This document shows positions 52,470 to 61,247 of a stretch of 64,000 bases of DNA, one piece after another. Source of the stretch: Paenibacillus woosongensis. GTDB lineage: Bacteria; Bacillota; Bacilli; Paenibacillales; Paenibacillaceae. Both the position numbers and the translations under genes were made by a program. The stretch is taken from assembly GCF_009725165.1 (NCBI RefSeq), contig NZ_WNZW01000003.1:411551-475550 (forward strand). The letters are read 5' to 3'. How positions within the stretch are numbered: position 1 is the first letter of the stretch; each line of letters starts with the position of its first letter. Under the pieces are notes generated by a model that had not been told where the DNA came from, did no database searches, and was given only the letters and a program-made list of their open reading frames with translations.

Positions 52470-52795
52470 TATCCATCGCTCCTCCAAGAAAACTTGACTA
52501 TATTTTAATGAAAATCTCAGTGAACCGGAATAGACCATGGGAGGTAGTTGACCTCGACTAAAGTCCAGTATCTCACTGGTAACCAATCACTGTCTCAACC
52601 AGCAGAAATCGGCTCGTAAGGGGCGGGAGATGTATGTTAGGGTTTAGCCCAGTTGGTCGAATAGTCGTCATCAAAACATGATATTGAAATGACGCTTCCT
52701 ACAAACCAAGCAATATGCAAATGTTCCAAAATAATGCCATTAGTGATCTATAGTATAATGTAAATCACTTGGAGTTATAGGAGGGATCACATTCA

Positions 52796-53431
52796 ATGTT
52801 TGGCGCGGAAATCAGCATAATGGAGTATTTTACGGAGCAAAACATCGAACTCTTTTTAGAACGTTTCCGCTCGCTGGGACCCCTGCCCGGTATATTGCTA
52901 ACTTTTCTGAAATCTTTCGTTCCGCCACTGCCTACCATCGTGATCGTTGGCGCTAATGCAGCCATCTATGGGTTGTGGCCGGGATTTTTATACTCATGGA
53001 TCGGCCTCGTAACGGGCAGCTTGCTAACGTTCTGGTTGATTCGCAAAGCGTCGGATACACTCTTTATTCGGCGCTGGGCGGCCAAACCGAAAGTACAGAA
53101 GGCGATGGTGTGGGCGCAGAGGAACGGATTTAGCTTCGTTTTTCTCTTAAGCCTGCTCCCGATAGGACCGTTCGTTGTCATTAACATGGCAGCGGGATTA
53201 ACGCGAATGCGGACGGTTCCTTTTGCGGCAGCCGTCGTTCTAGGCAAAGGAGTCATGGTATTCTGCATTTCCTATATCGGAACGCATCTAGCCGATTTTA
53301 TCCACCAGCCCGTCGAGCTTATTGGCGTAGCGTTGTTTATTGCAGCTTCTCTATGGTTGAACCGGAAGTTTCAGGCTTACTTCACTTCCTTGGCGGCTGT
53401 GACACCAGAGTCCGCGGAAACCATAGAATAA
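52796..53431 (+). CDS. DedA/TVP38 (SNARE-associated, VTT) membrane protein
   Basis: 211 residues: LGPLPGILLTFLKSFVPPLPTIVIVGANAAIYGLWPGFLYSWIGLVTGSLLTFWLIRKASD followed by FVFLLSLLPIGPFVVINMAAGLTRMRTVPFAAAVVLGKG. These are the VTT-domain features, with five or so hydrophobic segments. The family takes part in phospholipid and undecaprenyl phosphate scrambling or transport. ATG 52796 has AGGAGG 16 bp upstream. Monocistronic, ending in the terminator at 53480. Confidence 0.87.
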   Translation: MFGAEISIMEYFTEQNIELFLERFRSLGPLPGILLTFLKSFVPPLPTIVIVGANAAIYGLWPGFLYSWIGLVTGSLLTFWLIRKASDTLFIRRWAAKPKVQKAMVWAQRNGFSFVFLLSLLPIGPFVVINMAAGLTRMRTVPFAAAVVLGKGVMVFCISYIGTHLADFIHQPVELIGVALFIAASLWLNRKFQAYFTSLAAVTPESAETIE

Positions 53432-53479
53432 GCGGGTGAGAAGTCTAATCCATCTGGGAAGCCCCAGGCATCTACTATA

Positions 53480-53513
53480 GACAAAACCCAGTCGAACCGG
53501 GCTGGGTTTTGTC
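53480..53513 (+). terminator. terminator after the DedA-like gene
   Basis: 12-bp stem GACAAAACCCAG / CTGGGTTTTGTC with a 10-nt loop. Confidence 0.75.
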
Positions 53514-53613
53514 ACGTTCATAAGATGGGTAAGCTGATGAGAACGGCTTTGGAATGAACTTAAAGCAATGTAGAGTTGGAGCCGTAAACGTATATTAAGG
53601 AGGCAAGGATGCT

Positions 53614-54768
53614 ATGGCAGCTGTAAGACCAATGATTGCTATCACAGGTATCGGTACCGCGTTGCCGCCTTATCGCATGGACCAGGCTGACACGGCACGA
53701 CGGATTGTTGACGCGCTGGGCAGTAACCCGGATTCAGCCCGTTGGGCCAGAAGAATATTTAAGCAATGCGGTGTAGAGAGCCGGTATACATGCGAACCGG
53801 AACTGCTGCAAGAAGCCTCAGCATGCCGTTATTTGCCGCAAGAAGATCGTTCGAAAGTACCGTCGACGGCAGAACGGATGGCGGTCTATAAGCGGGAATC
53901 CGTCCCCCTCGCTTTATCTGCGGCGAGAGCGGCCTTAGCGGAGGCGAAGATGGCTGCCGAGCAGATCACGCATTTGATCACGGTTAGCTGTACCGGGCAA
54001 TTCCTTCCGGGCATCGATGCTGCCTTGGTTCAAGAGTTAGGGCTTGTGCCTTCGGTTATGCGAATCCCGCTTACGTTCATCGGATGCGCTGCCGGGATGA
54101 AGGCGATATGCTTGTCGAAGCAGTTGGTGTCCGGGGACCGGAATGCGAACGTATTGATTGTGTGTGTGGAATTGTGCACTCTCCATATTCAGCCTTCCGG
54201 GGATCGGGAAGCTTTATTCGGCGCTTCCTTCTTCGGCGATGGAGCTTCGGCTTGCGTAATTGGCGTGGCATCTTCGCAGCATCAGCATGTTTACCAGCTT
54301 GGCGATGATCGTTCGGTGCTGCTGCCTGGGTGTGCTGATGAAATGATTTGGGAGATCGGCAATGATGGGTTTGATCTATATCTGTCCCCGAATATTCCGA
54401 AATTGATTGGCGATCATGTTCCAGCTGAAATAGCGCATCTCGGTGGTGACGAGCCTCCCGAATTATGGGCAATTCATCCAGGAGGCAAAGGCATTGTCGA
54501 AGCGCTGCAATCAAAATATGGTCTGAGGGATGAACAGGTTGCGCCAAGTCTTGGTGTCCTGCGAGACATTGGAAATGTATCTTCCGCCACGATTTTGTTC
54601 GTCATGAAGAAAATGAGGGAACAGCTGCAGGAGCAAGGAAAAGAACGGGCATCCGGAATTGCGCTAGCCTTCGGCCCAGGGTTAACGGCGGAGATGATCA
54701 AAATTACTTATGTTGCTTCCAGCGTACCATCCAAGCGCCGCACGGAGAATGCGCATTATGTTTCCTAA
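53614..54768 (+). CDS. type III polyketide synthase (alkylresorcinol/alkylpyrone type)
   Basis: 384-residue chalcone-synthase-like enzyme with the complete triad: Cys158 (FIGCAAGMKAI), His288 (WAIHPGGKGIVEAL) and Asn321 (IGNVSSATI). In bacteria this family condenses a fatty acyl starter with malonyl-CoA to make alkylpyrones or alkylresorcinols, membrane phenolic lipids. It has GDGASACVIG and GPGLTAEMI, both standard. ATG 53614 lies behind AAGGAGGC. It overlaps the methyltransferase by 11 bp, and a flavoprotein gene follows. PKS + methyltransferase + flavoprotein is the composition of the Streptomyces srsABC phenolic-lipid operon. Confidence 0.93.
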   Translation: MAAVRPMIAITGIGTALPPYRMDQADTARRIVDALGSNPDSARWARRIFKQCGVESRYTCEPELLQEASACRYLPQEDRSKVPSTAERMAVYKRESVPLALSAARAALAEAKMAAEQITHLITVSCTGQFLPGIDAALVQELGLVPSVMRIPLTFIGCAAGMKAICLSKQLVSGDRNANVLIVCVELCTLHIQPSGDREALFGASFFGDGASACVIGVASSQHQHVYQLGDDRSVLLPGCADEMIWEIGNDGFDLYLSPNIPKLIGDHVPAEIAHLGGDEPPELWAIHPGGKGIVEALQSKYGLRDEQVAPSLGVLRDIGNVSSATILFVMKKMREQLQEQGKERASGIALAFGPGLTAEMIKITYVASSVPSKRRTENAHYVS

Positions 54769-55489
54769 GCTGCATCGTCGGGCGTCGGCGGCAGAGCTCA
54801 TGGATGATTTCACAAGTGGCGGCGAGGAGCTTCGCGAGGCACTGCAGGAGCTTCGCCGCTTGAATCGGCTGTTCGCGGCAAGCGCGCCAACGCTATACGG
54901 AATTAAGCAGCTGTGGCGAGCGGCGGGCAAACCGAAGCAGTTGTCCATTACGGACGTCGGAGCAGGCTCCGGTGATGTGAATCGGCGCGTACTGCAGTGG
55001 GCATCTCGGCAAGGCATTGCCTTGATGATTACGTTAGTCGATATGACGGAAGAGGCCTGCGCCGAAGCGCGCCAATTGTATCTTGATGAGCCGCGCGTTC
55101 AGGTCATACGCGGCAATTTGTTTACGCTCCCTGAGGCGAGCGCGGATATCGTGACAGGCACACAGCTTCTGCATCATTTTTCAGAGGAAGAGCTGCCCCA
55201 TGCCGTTGCAAGCATGCTGCGGGCGGCCCGGCTTGGCGTTGTCGTGAATGATATCCATCGGCATTGGATCGCTTGGACGGCGGTATGGCTTGCAACCCGG
55301 GCTATTTCATCGAACAGGTATATCTTGAATGACGGCCCTCTGTCCGTGGCCAAAGGCTTCCGCTCGCAGGATTGGAAGCGCCTGAAGCAGGCGTTGGGAA
55401 TCCATCAGCTCATGTATTCCTGGAGACCGTTGTTCCGTTATGCAGTGGTGATCGGTAAGCCAGATTCATATTTAAGCGGACGGAGCTGA
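54758..55489 (+). CDS. SAM-dependent methyltransferase of the PKS operon (SrsB-like role)
   Basis: 243 residues: TVDVGAG-type motif I is ITDVGAGSGDVNRRVLQW, motif II LVDMTEEACAEARQL, motif III RVQVIRGNLFTLPE and motif IV ADIVTGTQLLHHFSEEELPHAV. Rossmann class I. ATG 54758 overlaps the PKS stop and has GGAGA 9 bp upstream, so it is translationally coupled. By analogy with SrsB it would methylate the phenolic lipid made by the PKS; this is inference from operon structure. Confidence 0.87.
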   Translation: MFPKLHRRASAAELMDDFTSGGEELREALQELRRLNRLFAASAPTLYGIKQLWRAAGKPKQLSITDVGAGSGDVNRRVLQWASRQGIALMITLVDMTEEACAEARQLYLDEPRVQVIRGNLFTLPEASADIVTGTQLLHHFSEEELPHAVASMLRAARLGVVVNDIHRHWIAWTAVWLATRAISSNRYILNDGPLSVAKGFRSQDWKRLKQALGIHQLMYSWRPLFRYAVVIGKPDSYLSGRS

Positions 55490-55494
55490 TCGAA

Positions 55495-56516
55495 TTGATG
55501 CATAATGTGGATGTCATCGTCCTCGGGGGAGGCATCTCGGGAAGCTGTATTGCTAAGGCGCTAGCGGAAAAGCAGTGGGAGACGGCCTTGATCGACCGGC
55601 GGAACTTCCCGCGTCACAAAGTGTGCGGGGAGTTCCTTTCACCAGAAGCCCAAAGCACGCTGCACGCTCTTGGATTAACCGAGACGGTCGTGTCTCTTCA
55701 TCCGGCGCGGATTGAACGGGCTAAGCTCATCTTCGAGCAGGGCGGTGAAATCGAGCTGCCGATCCCTGGCGCTGCCTGGGGTCTTAGCCGATACATGATG
55801 GATGAGGCGCTGCATACAGCCGCAATACAGACTGGAGCACAGCTGCACTTATCTACAACGGTTACGGGAATTGAGCAGCACGGAAAAGGGTATACCGTTC
55901 GAGCTAGACAGGGGACGGATGCAAAACTGTTCCGTGCCAGGGCTGTCATTACGGCCTGGGGTGCGAATTCGCGGATGGCGAATGCAGAACATCGTCCGGA
56001 TGCAGCCGCTTCGTGCCAGCAAGCCTACATTGGAGTTAAGACACATTATGCCGGCCTAAAGATGGAACCGGTTATTGAGATGTATTTTTTCCAAGGTGGA
56101 TATTTAGGATTATGCCCAGTTGAGGATGGCAGCGTGAATGCTGCGGCGCTGCTTAACCGCAGCGAATTTATGAAGGCGGGCAAATCGGTGTTGTCCATTC
56201 TGGAAGCGGCGATTCAACGCAATCGGAGACTCGCCGAGCGGCTTGCAACAGCTGTGCCCGTGCACGATACGCAAGCTGCTATCGCTCCCGTCTATCTCCA
56301 GCAAAAACCAACACCATGGAATGGGAACAACGCTATACGCAAGCGATTCGGCAGGAATTCGCCAGCCCTTTAAGATGGGGCAGCCTGCTGCAATGGCTCA
56401 TGAGTAAGCCTGCCGTTCAGCAGCTTCTGCCAAGCGCGGCCCGGTTCGCGCCTCTGTTGGCAAACGGTTTATTTCAAGCGACAAGATTGAAAACGATGGA
56501 GCCGCTGGAATTTTAG
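55495..56516 (+). pseudogene. FAD-dependent monooxygenase of the PKS operon, internally deleted and frameshifted
   Basis: The first 280 or so residues are a sound group A flavoprotein or geranylgeranyl-reductase-like protein: VIVLGGGISGSCIAKALAEKQWETALIDRR, GEFLSPEAQSTL and a GYLGLCPVEDGSVNAAALL stretch. At AIAPVYLQQKPTPW (about 56310) the frame runs into WNGNNAIRKRFGRNSPAL and stops. A second frame from 56316 gives MEWEQRYTQAIRQEFASPLRWG and the expected C-terminal helices to 56516. Between the two parts, the usual GDAAxxxxPxxGxGM segment that binds the FAD ribityl is missing entirely (about 35-45 residues). The gene is therefore dead and the PKS pathway lacks its oxidative step. Confidence 0.82.
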
Positions 56517-56562
56517 ACGAAGTGCTGATTAAATTAATAGAACGAAATAAGCCGCTACACAG

Positions 56563-56600
56563 CCTCTTCTAAGTTTGTTGGACTTGGAAGAGGTTTTTTG
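56563..56600 (+). terminator. terminator of the PKS operon
   Basis: CCTCTTC-t-AAGT / ACTT-g-GAAGAGG with one internal mismatch, then six T. The remainder of 56601-56836 is gene-free with no evident element. Confidence 0.75.
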
Positions 56601-56836
56601 TTGCAAACCATAGTATATTATATAGAAAAAAACGGGTACGAAAAAACCGCTAATTAAACATGCCATGCAAGGTTTCTCATTTGTTCGTGTCCGATGTCAC
56701 AAATCAGAGCCTTACATTGTTATAAGTGCAAAATGTAAAGCTGACGGCATTCATAGCGTGGGGCCGCTTCAAACCCGGGTTCTTCACGGGCTGATAATGT
56801 ATGCTCCAATATAGTATTTGAAGGGAGACAATCTTC

Positions 56837-57721
56837 TTGCAGTTGCAAATCCATACTCTATTTCAGCCGAAACAAGCAAACGGTAGAGTAGCATCAAATA
56901 AATATATTGAAACCACTCCTTCCCCGATACTAGCACCGTATGTGTCCTGTTTTTGGTTCAGTGAACCGATTATAGGAAGTCAGGAACAGGGTTCTGCTAA
57001 ATCTTTCGAATCGCTTCATGAGGATAGTATCGATCGGGTGTTGCCAGACGGCTGCAGTGACATTATATTTGAACATGATCTTAAGAAAAATGAGTTTAGG
57101 ACTTTGCTTTATGGATTCATTGACGAGCCTTTTACGATAACCTACGATCAGCATCGTCCTGTGAGAAAGTTTGGAATCCGCTTTTTCCCAGGTGGAATCT
57201 ACTCACTGTTAGGGATACCACAAACAGATTTTTCTAATTCATATATCGATCTAGATTTAGTTTGGGCAAGTATGACTAATGAGATTGAAAATCGGATTTT
57301 TGAAGAGCCCTCGTTCAAAAAGAAAGTTAAGATTATGGAAGAGTTTATGATCTCTTTCCTGATTAACAAACCAAAAGTAGACGATATTCTAATAAATAAT
57401 TTACTGCATAACATCTTTGTGACAAAAGGAAAAGCTAAAATACAGGAACTGTCCGAATTAGAAGTGATAAGTACGCGTCAAATGAACCGTATCTTTTATC
57501 GATGGATCGGAACTAGTCCAAAGCGATTTTGTGAAATTGTTAGGTTTCAAGCAGTCATTAATGACATAACAAATTCGTTAGGTAAAGACCATGTCCTTGC
57601 TTATGATCATGGTTATTTCGATCAAGCACATATGATACATGATTTCAAACGCTTTTATGGTGATTCACTGAGTGTTGCTATCAGAGAGTTTGGCAGTATG
57701 TCCGATTTTTACAATCAATAA
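56837..57721 (+). CDS. AraC-family transcriptional regulator
   Basis: 294 residues. The N-terminal domain (SPILAPYVSCFWFSEPI, RVLPDGCSDIIFEHDL, RKFGIRFFPGGIYSLLGIPQTDFSN) is of the DUF6597 type that precedes AraC HTH domains. The C-terminal HTH reads IQELSELEVISTRQMNRIFYRWIGTSPKRF and HVLAYDHGYFDQAHMIHDFKRFYGDS. TTG 56837 lies behind AAGGGAG. The VOC gene 66 bp downstream on the same strand is a possible target. Ligand unknown. Confidence 0.87.
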   Translation: MQLQIHTLFQPKQANGRVASNKYIETTPSPILAPYVSCFWFSEPIIGSQEQGSAKSFESLHEDSIDRVLPDGCSDIIFEHDLKKNEFRTLLYGFIDEPFTITYDQHRPVRKFGIRFFPGGIYSLLGIPQTDFSNSYIDLDLVWASMTNEIENRIFEEPSFKKKVKIMEEFMISFLINKPKVDDILINNLLHNIFVTKGKAKIQELSELEVISTRQMNRIFYRWIGTSPKRFCEIVRFQAVINDITNSLGKDHVLAYDHGYFDQAHMIHDFKRFYGDSLSVAIREFGSMSDFYNQ

Positions 57722-57787
57722 GTGTAATAAGCCTGTTAAAGTAAAGACTATCATAATAATTCTTATTAAATGTGTAGGGAGGACTAA

Positions 57788-58204
57788 ATGAAACCACGAA
57801 TTACAGTTCTTACAATTGGGGTAGATGATTTGGAGCGATCCTTAGTATTCTATCGAGATGGTCTAGGATTTTCTACTGAAGGTATTATTGGTAAAGAATT
57901 TGAACATGGTGCCGTTGCCTTTTTCGAATTGGAAGCAGGCTTAAGACTCGCAATTTTTGAACGTAAAAATCTCGCCCTTGACGCGAATATTAGTCAGTCT
58001 CACCCTAACCCTGCTGAATTTACTCTTGGTCATAATGTAAGCAGCAAAGAAGAAGTTGATCAGGTAATGGAAGAGGCGAAGAAGGCTGGTGCTACTATTA
58101 CAGTCCCGGCGCAGGATACCTTCTGGGGTGGTTATTCTGGCTATTTTCAAGATCCCGATGGACATTTATGGGAAGTAGTTTGGAACCCGCAATGGGAAAT
58201 TTGA
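57788..58204 (+). CDS. VOC-family (glyoxalase/bleomycin-resistance-like) protein
   Basis: 138 residues with two beta-alpha-beta-beta-beta modules: VLTIGVDDLERSLVFYRDGLGFSTEG and the second half EEAKKAGATITVPAQDTFWGGYSGYFQDPDGHLWEVVWNP. The Glu of WEVVWN and the FQDPDGHLWE motif are hallmarks. Metal ligands are not complete enough to tell glyoxalase from dioxygenase or drug-binding roles. ATG 57788 follows AGGGAGGAC. Terminator at 58232. Confidence 0.88.
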   Translation: MKPRITVLTIGVDDLERSLVFYRDGLGFSTEGIIGKEFEHGAVAFFELEAGLRLAIFERKNLALDANISQSHPNPAEFTLGHNVSSKEEVDQVMEEAKKAGATITVPAQDTFWGGYSGYFQDPDGHLWEVVWNPQWEI

Positions 58205-58231
58205 AATGGAACCCGCACGGATGACACATTT

Positions 58232-58258
58232 AAAAGTCGCATAACTGCGGCTTTTTTT
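58232..58258 (+). terminator. terminator after the VOC gene
   Basis: AAAAGTCGCA / TGCGGCTTTT with one G-U pair, 4-nt loop and a seven-T tail. Confidence 0.85.
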
Positions 58259-58312
58259 GTTTTAACGATATGTGTAGTTGAAAATGTAAAATTCGTATTA
58301 GTGTAAACGACA

Positions 58313-58341
58313 TTGACAAAGCGGCTACTGCGTGTTACTTT
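58313..58341 (+). promoter_or_regulatory. promoter of the PadR-DUF1048 operon
   Basis: TTGACA (58313-58318), 17-bp spacer, TACTTT (58336-58341). TTACT (58335-58339) and AGTAA (58350-58354) form a short dyad over the -10 region that could serve the PadR repressor. Confidence 0.5.
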
Positions 58342-58396
58342 ATAGCGGTAGTAAGTATCACTTCATACCATTCACACAGAATAGCAAGGAGCGATT

Positions 58397-58723
58397 GTGT
58401 TGGAAAACCTAACGGAAATGCTCAAAGGCGTGCTTGAAGGCTGTGTCCTTGAAATTATAAGCCGCAAAGAAACTTACGGCTACGAAATCACACGACGGCT
58501 GAACGCCTTAGGCTTCACAGATGTTGTGGAGGGAACGGTGTACACTATCCTGATCCGGCTTGAAAAAAACAAATTGGTGGAGATCACCAAGAAGCCCTCC
58601 GACATGGGACCGCCGCGAAAGTTTTTCGCGATCAATGACGCAGGGCGCAAGGAGCTGCAGAAGTTCTGGGAAAAGTGGGAGTTCGTATCATCAAAAATTA
58701 TTGAGCTAAAGGAGCTAAAATAA
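58397..58723 (+). CDS. PadR-family regulator
   Basis: 108 residues: MLKGVLEGCVLEIISRKETYGYEITRRLNALGFTDVVEGTVYTILIRLEKNKLVEITKKP and SDMGPPRKFFAINDAGRKELQ, the complete PadR winged helix with the YGYEI and GxVYxxLxRLE motifs and a C-terminal helix. GTG 58397 follows AAGGAG. Its stop TAA shares one base with the ATG of the next gene. PadR proteins with DUF1048 partners typically repress the whole operon. Confidence 0.92.
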   Translation: MLENLTEMLKGVLEGCVLEIISRKETYGYEITRRLNALGFTDVVEGTVYTILIRLEKNKLVEITKKPSDMGPPRKFFAINDAGRKELQKFWEKWEFVSSKIIELKELK

Positions 58724-59070
58724 TGAATTTTTGGGAAAAAGTCACCGGTAGTGACATCACCAAGGATTTGAAAGCTTTTGAATTGCGAGTCAAAAAGCTG
58801 CCGGCTGATTATCAAGCGGCATGGGAAAAAATTAATATCCATCTTTGGCCGCACTCAGATTTCACCGGTCGCAACCTCATGCCAATTCTTGATGGTGTAC
58901 TTGACCTGTTTGAAGAAACGGCAGCGGACGGTCAGAGTGTCCAAGAAGTGTTGGGTGACGACATCAAAGGCTTCTGTTTAGCGCTGGCCGGCGAAGAAGG
59001 GGCAAAGTCTATTCGCGACAAGTGGCGCGAGCAGCTCAACAATAGTATCGCTAAAAAATTAGGTAAATAG
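58723..59070 (+). CDS. DUF1048 protein 1
   Basis: 115-residue helical, soluble protein: MNFWEKVTGSDITKDLKAFELRVKKLPADYQAAWEKINIHLW, with DLFEETAADGQSVQEVLGDDIKGFCLAL and WREQLNNSIAKKLGK. DUF1048 family, usually two copies in tandem downstream of padR. Clear similarity to the next gene (LPxDYQxAxxxI, DLFEExAAxGxxVxEVxGxDVxxFC). ATG 58723 uses the AAAGGAG in the end of padR. Function unknown. Confidence 0.88.
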   Translation: MNFWEKVTGSDITKDLKAFELRVKKLPADYQAAWEKINIHLWPHSDFTGRNLMPILDGVLDLFEETAADGQSVQEVLGDDIKGFCLALAGEEGAKSIRDKWREQLNNSIAKKLGK

Positions 59071-59079
59071 GAGGGCGAA

Positions 59080-59430
59080 ATGAGAATAAGAGATATCATC
59101 GAAGGCAAAAAAGAGTGGCGTGCGCACATGGCGCGTGTCAAAGCGCTCCCGCAAGATTATCAGATGGCTTATAAAGAGATTCAAAAATATCTCTTTAAGG
59201 TGGGACCTGTTGAGCTAACCGACGGGACGGGTTTGCTCTCGGGGATTATCGATCTCTTTGAAGAGGGCGCGGCCTTGGGGAAAGGTGTGCTAGAAGTGAC
59301 GGGCAGTGACGTAGCGGCTTTCTGCGACGATCTAATCAAAGATTCAAAAACTTACGCTGACATCTATCAAGAATCTGTTGACCAAGAAGTTAACAAGGCC
59401 ATGAAAAAGATGACGGATAAAACAAAGTAA
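59080..59430 (+). CDS. DUF1048 protein 2
   Basis: 116 residues: EWRAHMARVKALPQDYQMAYKEIQKYLF, LLSGIIDLFEEGAALGKGVLEVTGSDVAAFCDDLIKDSKTYADIYQESVDQEVNKAMKKM. A tandem paralogue of the previous gene. ATG 59080 follows AGGAGGGCG at 9-bp distance from the first DUF1048 stop. The operon normally goes on with an ABC transporter; here only a five-codon stub follows (59446). Confidence 0.88.
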   Translation: MRIRDIIEGKKEWRAHMARVKALPQDYQMAYKEIQKYLFKVGPVELTDGTGLLSGIIDLFEEGAALGKGVLEVTGSDVAAFCDDLIKDSKTYADIYQESVDQEVNKAMKKMTDKTK

Positions 59431-59445
59431 AAGGAGGATGTCGAT

Positions 59446-59463
59446 ATGGAAACAGCACCGTAG
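59446..59463 (+). pseudogene. five-codon stub of a third operon gene
   Basis: ATG GAA ACA GCA CCG TAG sits at perfect distance from AAAGGAGGATG, 15 bp after the second DUF1048 gene. The ribosome site is too good for a five-codon frame, so it is most likely the surviving start of a deleted downstream gene; in related operons that gene is an ABC transporter ATPase. This is inference. Confidence 0.4.
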
Positions 59464-59560
59464 CTTATTATTGTGGGCCAAAATAATTATCCCTTTACTT
59501 AAACGATGATGGGGGCGTATAATCCGTAAAGACATCGGAGTGAGAAGAGGGAAATTGATT

Positions 59561-60439
59561 ATGAACAATGGGTTGGTCAATGCGATTATCGCGTATATCA
59601 TGTGGGGGGTTCTCCCGCTTTATTGGAAATTGTTTAACGGTGTGCCGGCAGGCGAGATTCTGTCACATCGGGTTGTCTGGTCGTTCGTCTTCATGGGTAT
59701 TATCGTCGCTGTCCAGCGTCGCTGGGGTGACATAAAGCGGATTGCGGCTAGCCGCTCGCTCCTGCTGTCGCTCACCGCTAGCGGACTGCTGATCGCTGCT
59801 AATTGGCTCATCTTCATTTGGGCGGTCAACAACGACCATGTGGTCGAGACAAGTCTCGGCTATTATTTGAATCCGTTACTGAACGTACTGCTTGCGGTTG
59901 TCTTTCTTCGTGAGAAGCCAAACCGTGGCCAATGGCTCGCGATAGCCATCGCTGGCGCCGCGGTGCTCATCATCGCCATCGACTACGGACGATTCCCATG
60001 GATCTCAATCACACTGGCCGCGACGTTTGGTTTGTACGGACTCGCGAAGAAGAAGATCGGACAAGACGCTTCTGTAGGCCTGCTGTCGGAGACGGCTGTA
60101 GTCCTGCCCATTGCGCTCAGCTACTGGATCTATTTGGCCGCCGCGGGAAAGACGACGGTATGGACGCTACCTGTGTCCACGTTCGTCGAACTGCTTCTTT
60201 CCGGCGTGGTAACAGCGCTGCCGCTGCTTTTCTTTGCGCGAGCGGCTGCCCGGATGGCGCTGTCCACGCTCGGCTTCGTACAATACATCGGGCCGACGAT
60301 CATGCTGTTACTGAGCGTATTCGTGTTCAAGGAAGCGGTCTCGCCGGTTCTTCTCATCGGCTTCGCGCTCATCTGGACAGCGCTTGCCGTATACGCTGCG
60401 GCATCGATTCGCGGCACGAAGCTCGCGAGGGCGCGCTGA
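59561..60439 (+). CDS. rarD: RarD-type EamA transporter
   Basis: 292 residues, ten hydrophobic segments, two EamA repeats. The N terminus NNGLVNAIIAYIMWGVLPLYWKLFNGVPAGEILSHRVVWSFVFM is that of RarD (chloramphenicol-sensitive protein). Also typical: LLIAANWLIFIWAVNNDHVVETSLGYYLNPLLNVLLAVVFLREKPNRGQWLAIAIA and the C-terminal LGFVQYIGPTIMLLLSVFVFKE. ATG 59561 follows GAGGG; the frame to 59540 includes it. Likely a small-metabolite exporter or importer. Terminator at 60470. Confidence 0.9.
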   Translation: MNNGLVNAIIAYIMWGVLPLYWKLFNGVPAGEILSHRVVWSFVFMGIIVAVQRRWGDIKRIAASRSLLLSLTASGLLIAANWLIFIWAVNNDHVVETSLGYYLNPLLNVLLAVVFLREKPNRGQWLAIAIAGAAVLIIAIDYGRFPWISITLAATFGLYGLAKKKIGQDASVGLLSETAVVLPIALSYWIYLAAAGKTTVWTLPVSTFVELLLSGVVTALPLLFFARAAARMALSTLGFVQYIGPTIMLLLSVFVFKEAVSPVLLIGFALIWTALAVYAAASIRGTKLARAR

Positions 60440-60469
60440 CGAAAAACACGTCCGATCCGTTACCGTCAT

Positions 60470-60509
60470 AACAGCCATTTCCATCCGCTGGGGAGGAGAT
60501 GGCTGTTTT
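60470..60509 (+). terminator. terminator after rarD
   Basis: AACAGCCAT / ATGGCTGTT, 20-nt loop, TTTC tail. The following 60510-60800 holds no supported gene; a short frame LVYLGIVIQLAQFGPVLGA (about 60642-60702) might be a membrane-protein remnant. Confidence 0.65.
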
Positions 60510-60800
60510 CTGTTTGGGGTTACCGGGAAATTTTGAAACGTTAATTCAATTAGTTGATTATAAGCAGGCGGCCAGAAGGCTGGGGACTTAAGTTGCTGCC
60601 TGATTATAAAGCAGCTTGTTGTTGAGACTGATACAGCTTGTGCTGGTGTACCTCGGAATCGTTATTCAACTGGCCCAATTCGGTCCGGTGCTAGGCGCGT
60701 AATGACAATTTTACTGCTCTGGACTCGAGGGAATGCGGTCATGCTTAAACAACACCTTATTATTTTACTTTAGAAAATAACTCTAATAAGGGATGTTATA

Positions 60801-60836
60801 TATTCCTTGACAGGAATATTCCTAATGGGGTATATT
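60801..60836 (+). promoter_or_regulatory. promoter and operator of the second ArsR-SRPBCC pair
   Basis: TTGACA (60807-60812), 18-bp spacer, TATATT (60831-60836). AGGAATATTCCT (60812-60823), a perfect 12-bp palindrome, lies in the spacer; TATTCC-TTGACA-GGAATA is an overlapping dyad on the -35. The same design as at 25975 and 27902 but with a different operator sequence. Confidence 0.75.
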
Positions 60837-60884
60837 TAAAGCGTAAGATAACGCAGCATACAAATTGGAAGGAAGCTGGTATCG

Positions 60885-61229
60885 ATGAATGCACACTTAT
60901 TCAGCGCCCTGGCTGAGCCTAACCGCTTTCAAATTGTTGAGCTGCTGAAGCTTGGACCTCTAACAGTTGGTGACATAAGTGAAAAGCTTGATCTGAGGCA
61001 GCCGCAGGCTTCGAAACATTTACGCGTCTTGCTTGATACCGGAATCGTTGAGGTACAGGCGGAAGCAAACCGACGGATCTACCGGTTACGTAAAGAGCCT
61101 TTTCAGGAAATGGAGGATTGGCTCAAGTCGATTAGCCGTACATGGGAAGACAGATTTGATCGGTTGGAGCAGTATTTGCAAATGCAGCAAGAGAGAGGGA
61201 GCAGTGAGCCCGACAAGGGAAAAAATTAA
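60885..61229 (+). CDS. ArsR-family regulator of the second SRPBCC pair
   Basis: 114 residues: NAHLFSALAEPNRFQIVELLKLGPLTVGDISEKLDLRQPQASKHLRVLLDTGIVEVQAEANRRIYRL, a standard ArsR winged helix with the LxxPxR motif of the SRPBCC-paired subgroup, then a short C-terminal helix. ATG 60885 follows AAGGAAG. Likely binds the palindrome at 60812-60823. The tail is acidic and extended (MQQERGSSEPDKGKN). Not close in sequence to the ArsR at 26097. Confidence 0.9.
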   Translation: MNAHLFSALAEPNRFQIVELLKLGPLTVGDISEKLDLRQPQASKHLRVLLDTGIVEVQAEANRRIYRLRKEPFQEMEDWLKSISRTWEDRFDRLEQYLQMQQERGSSEPDKGKN

Positions 61230-61247
61230 TTTTTGGAGGTAATTTAT

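Noticed and set aside
54077..54547. 156-codon minus-strand frame in the type III PKS gene
   Set aside because: Antisense to the catalytic triad region; no ribosome site.
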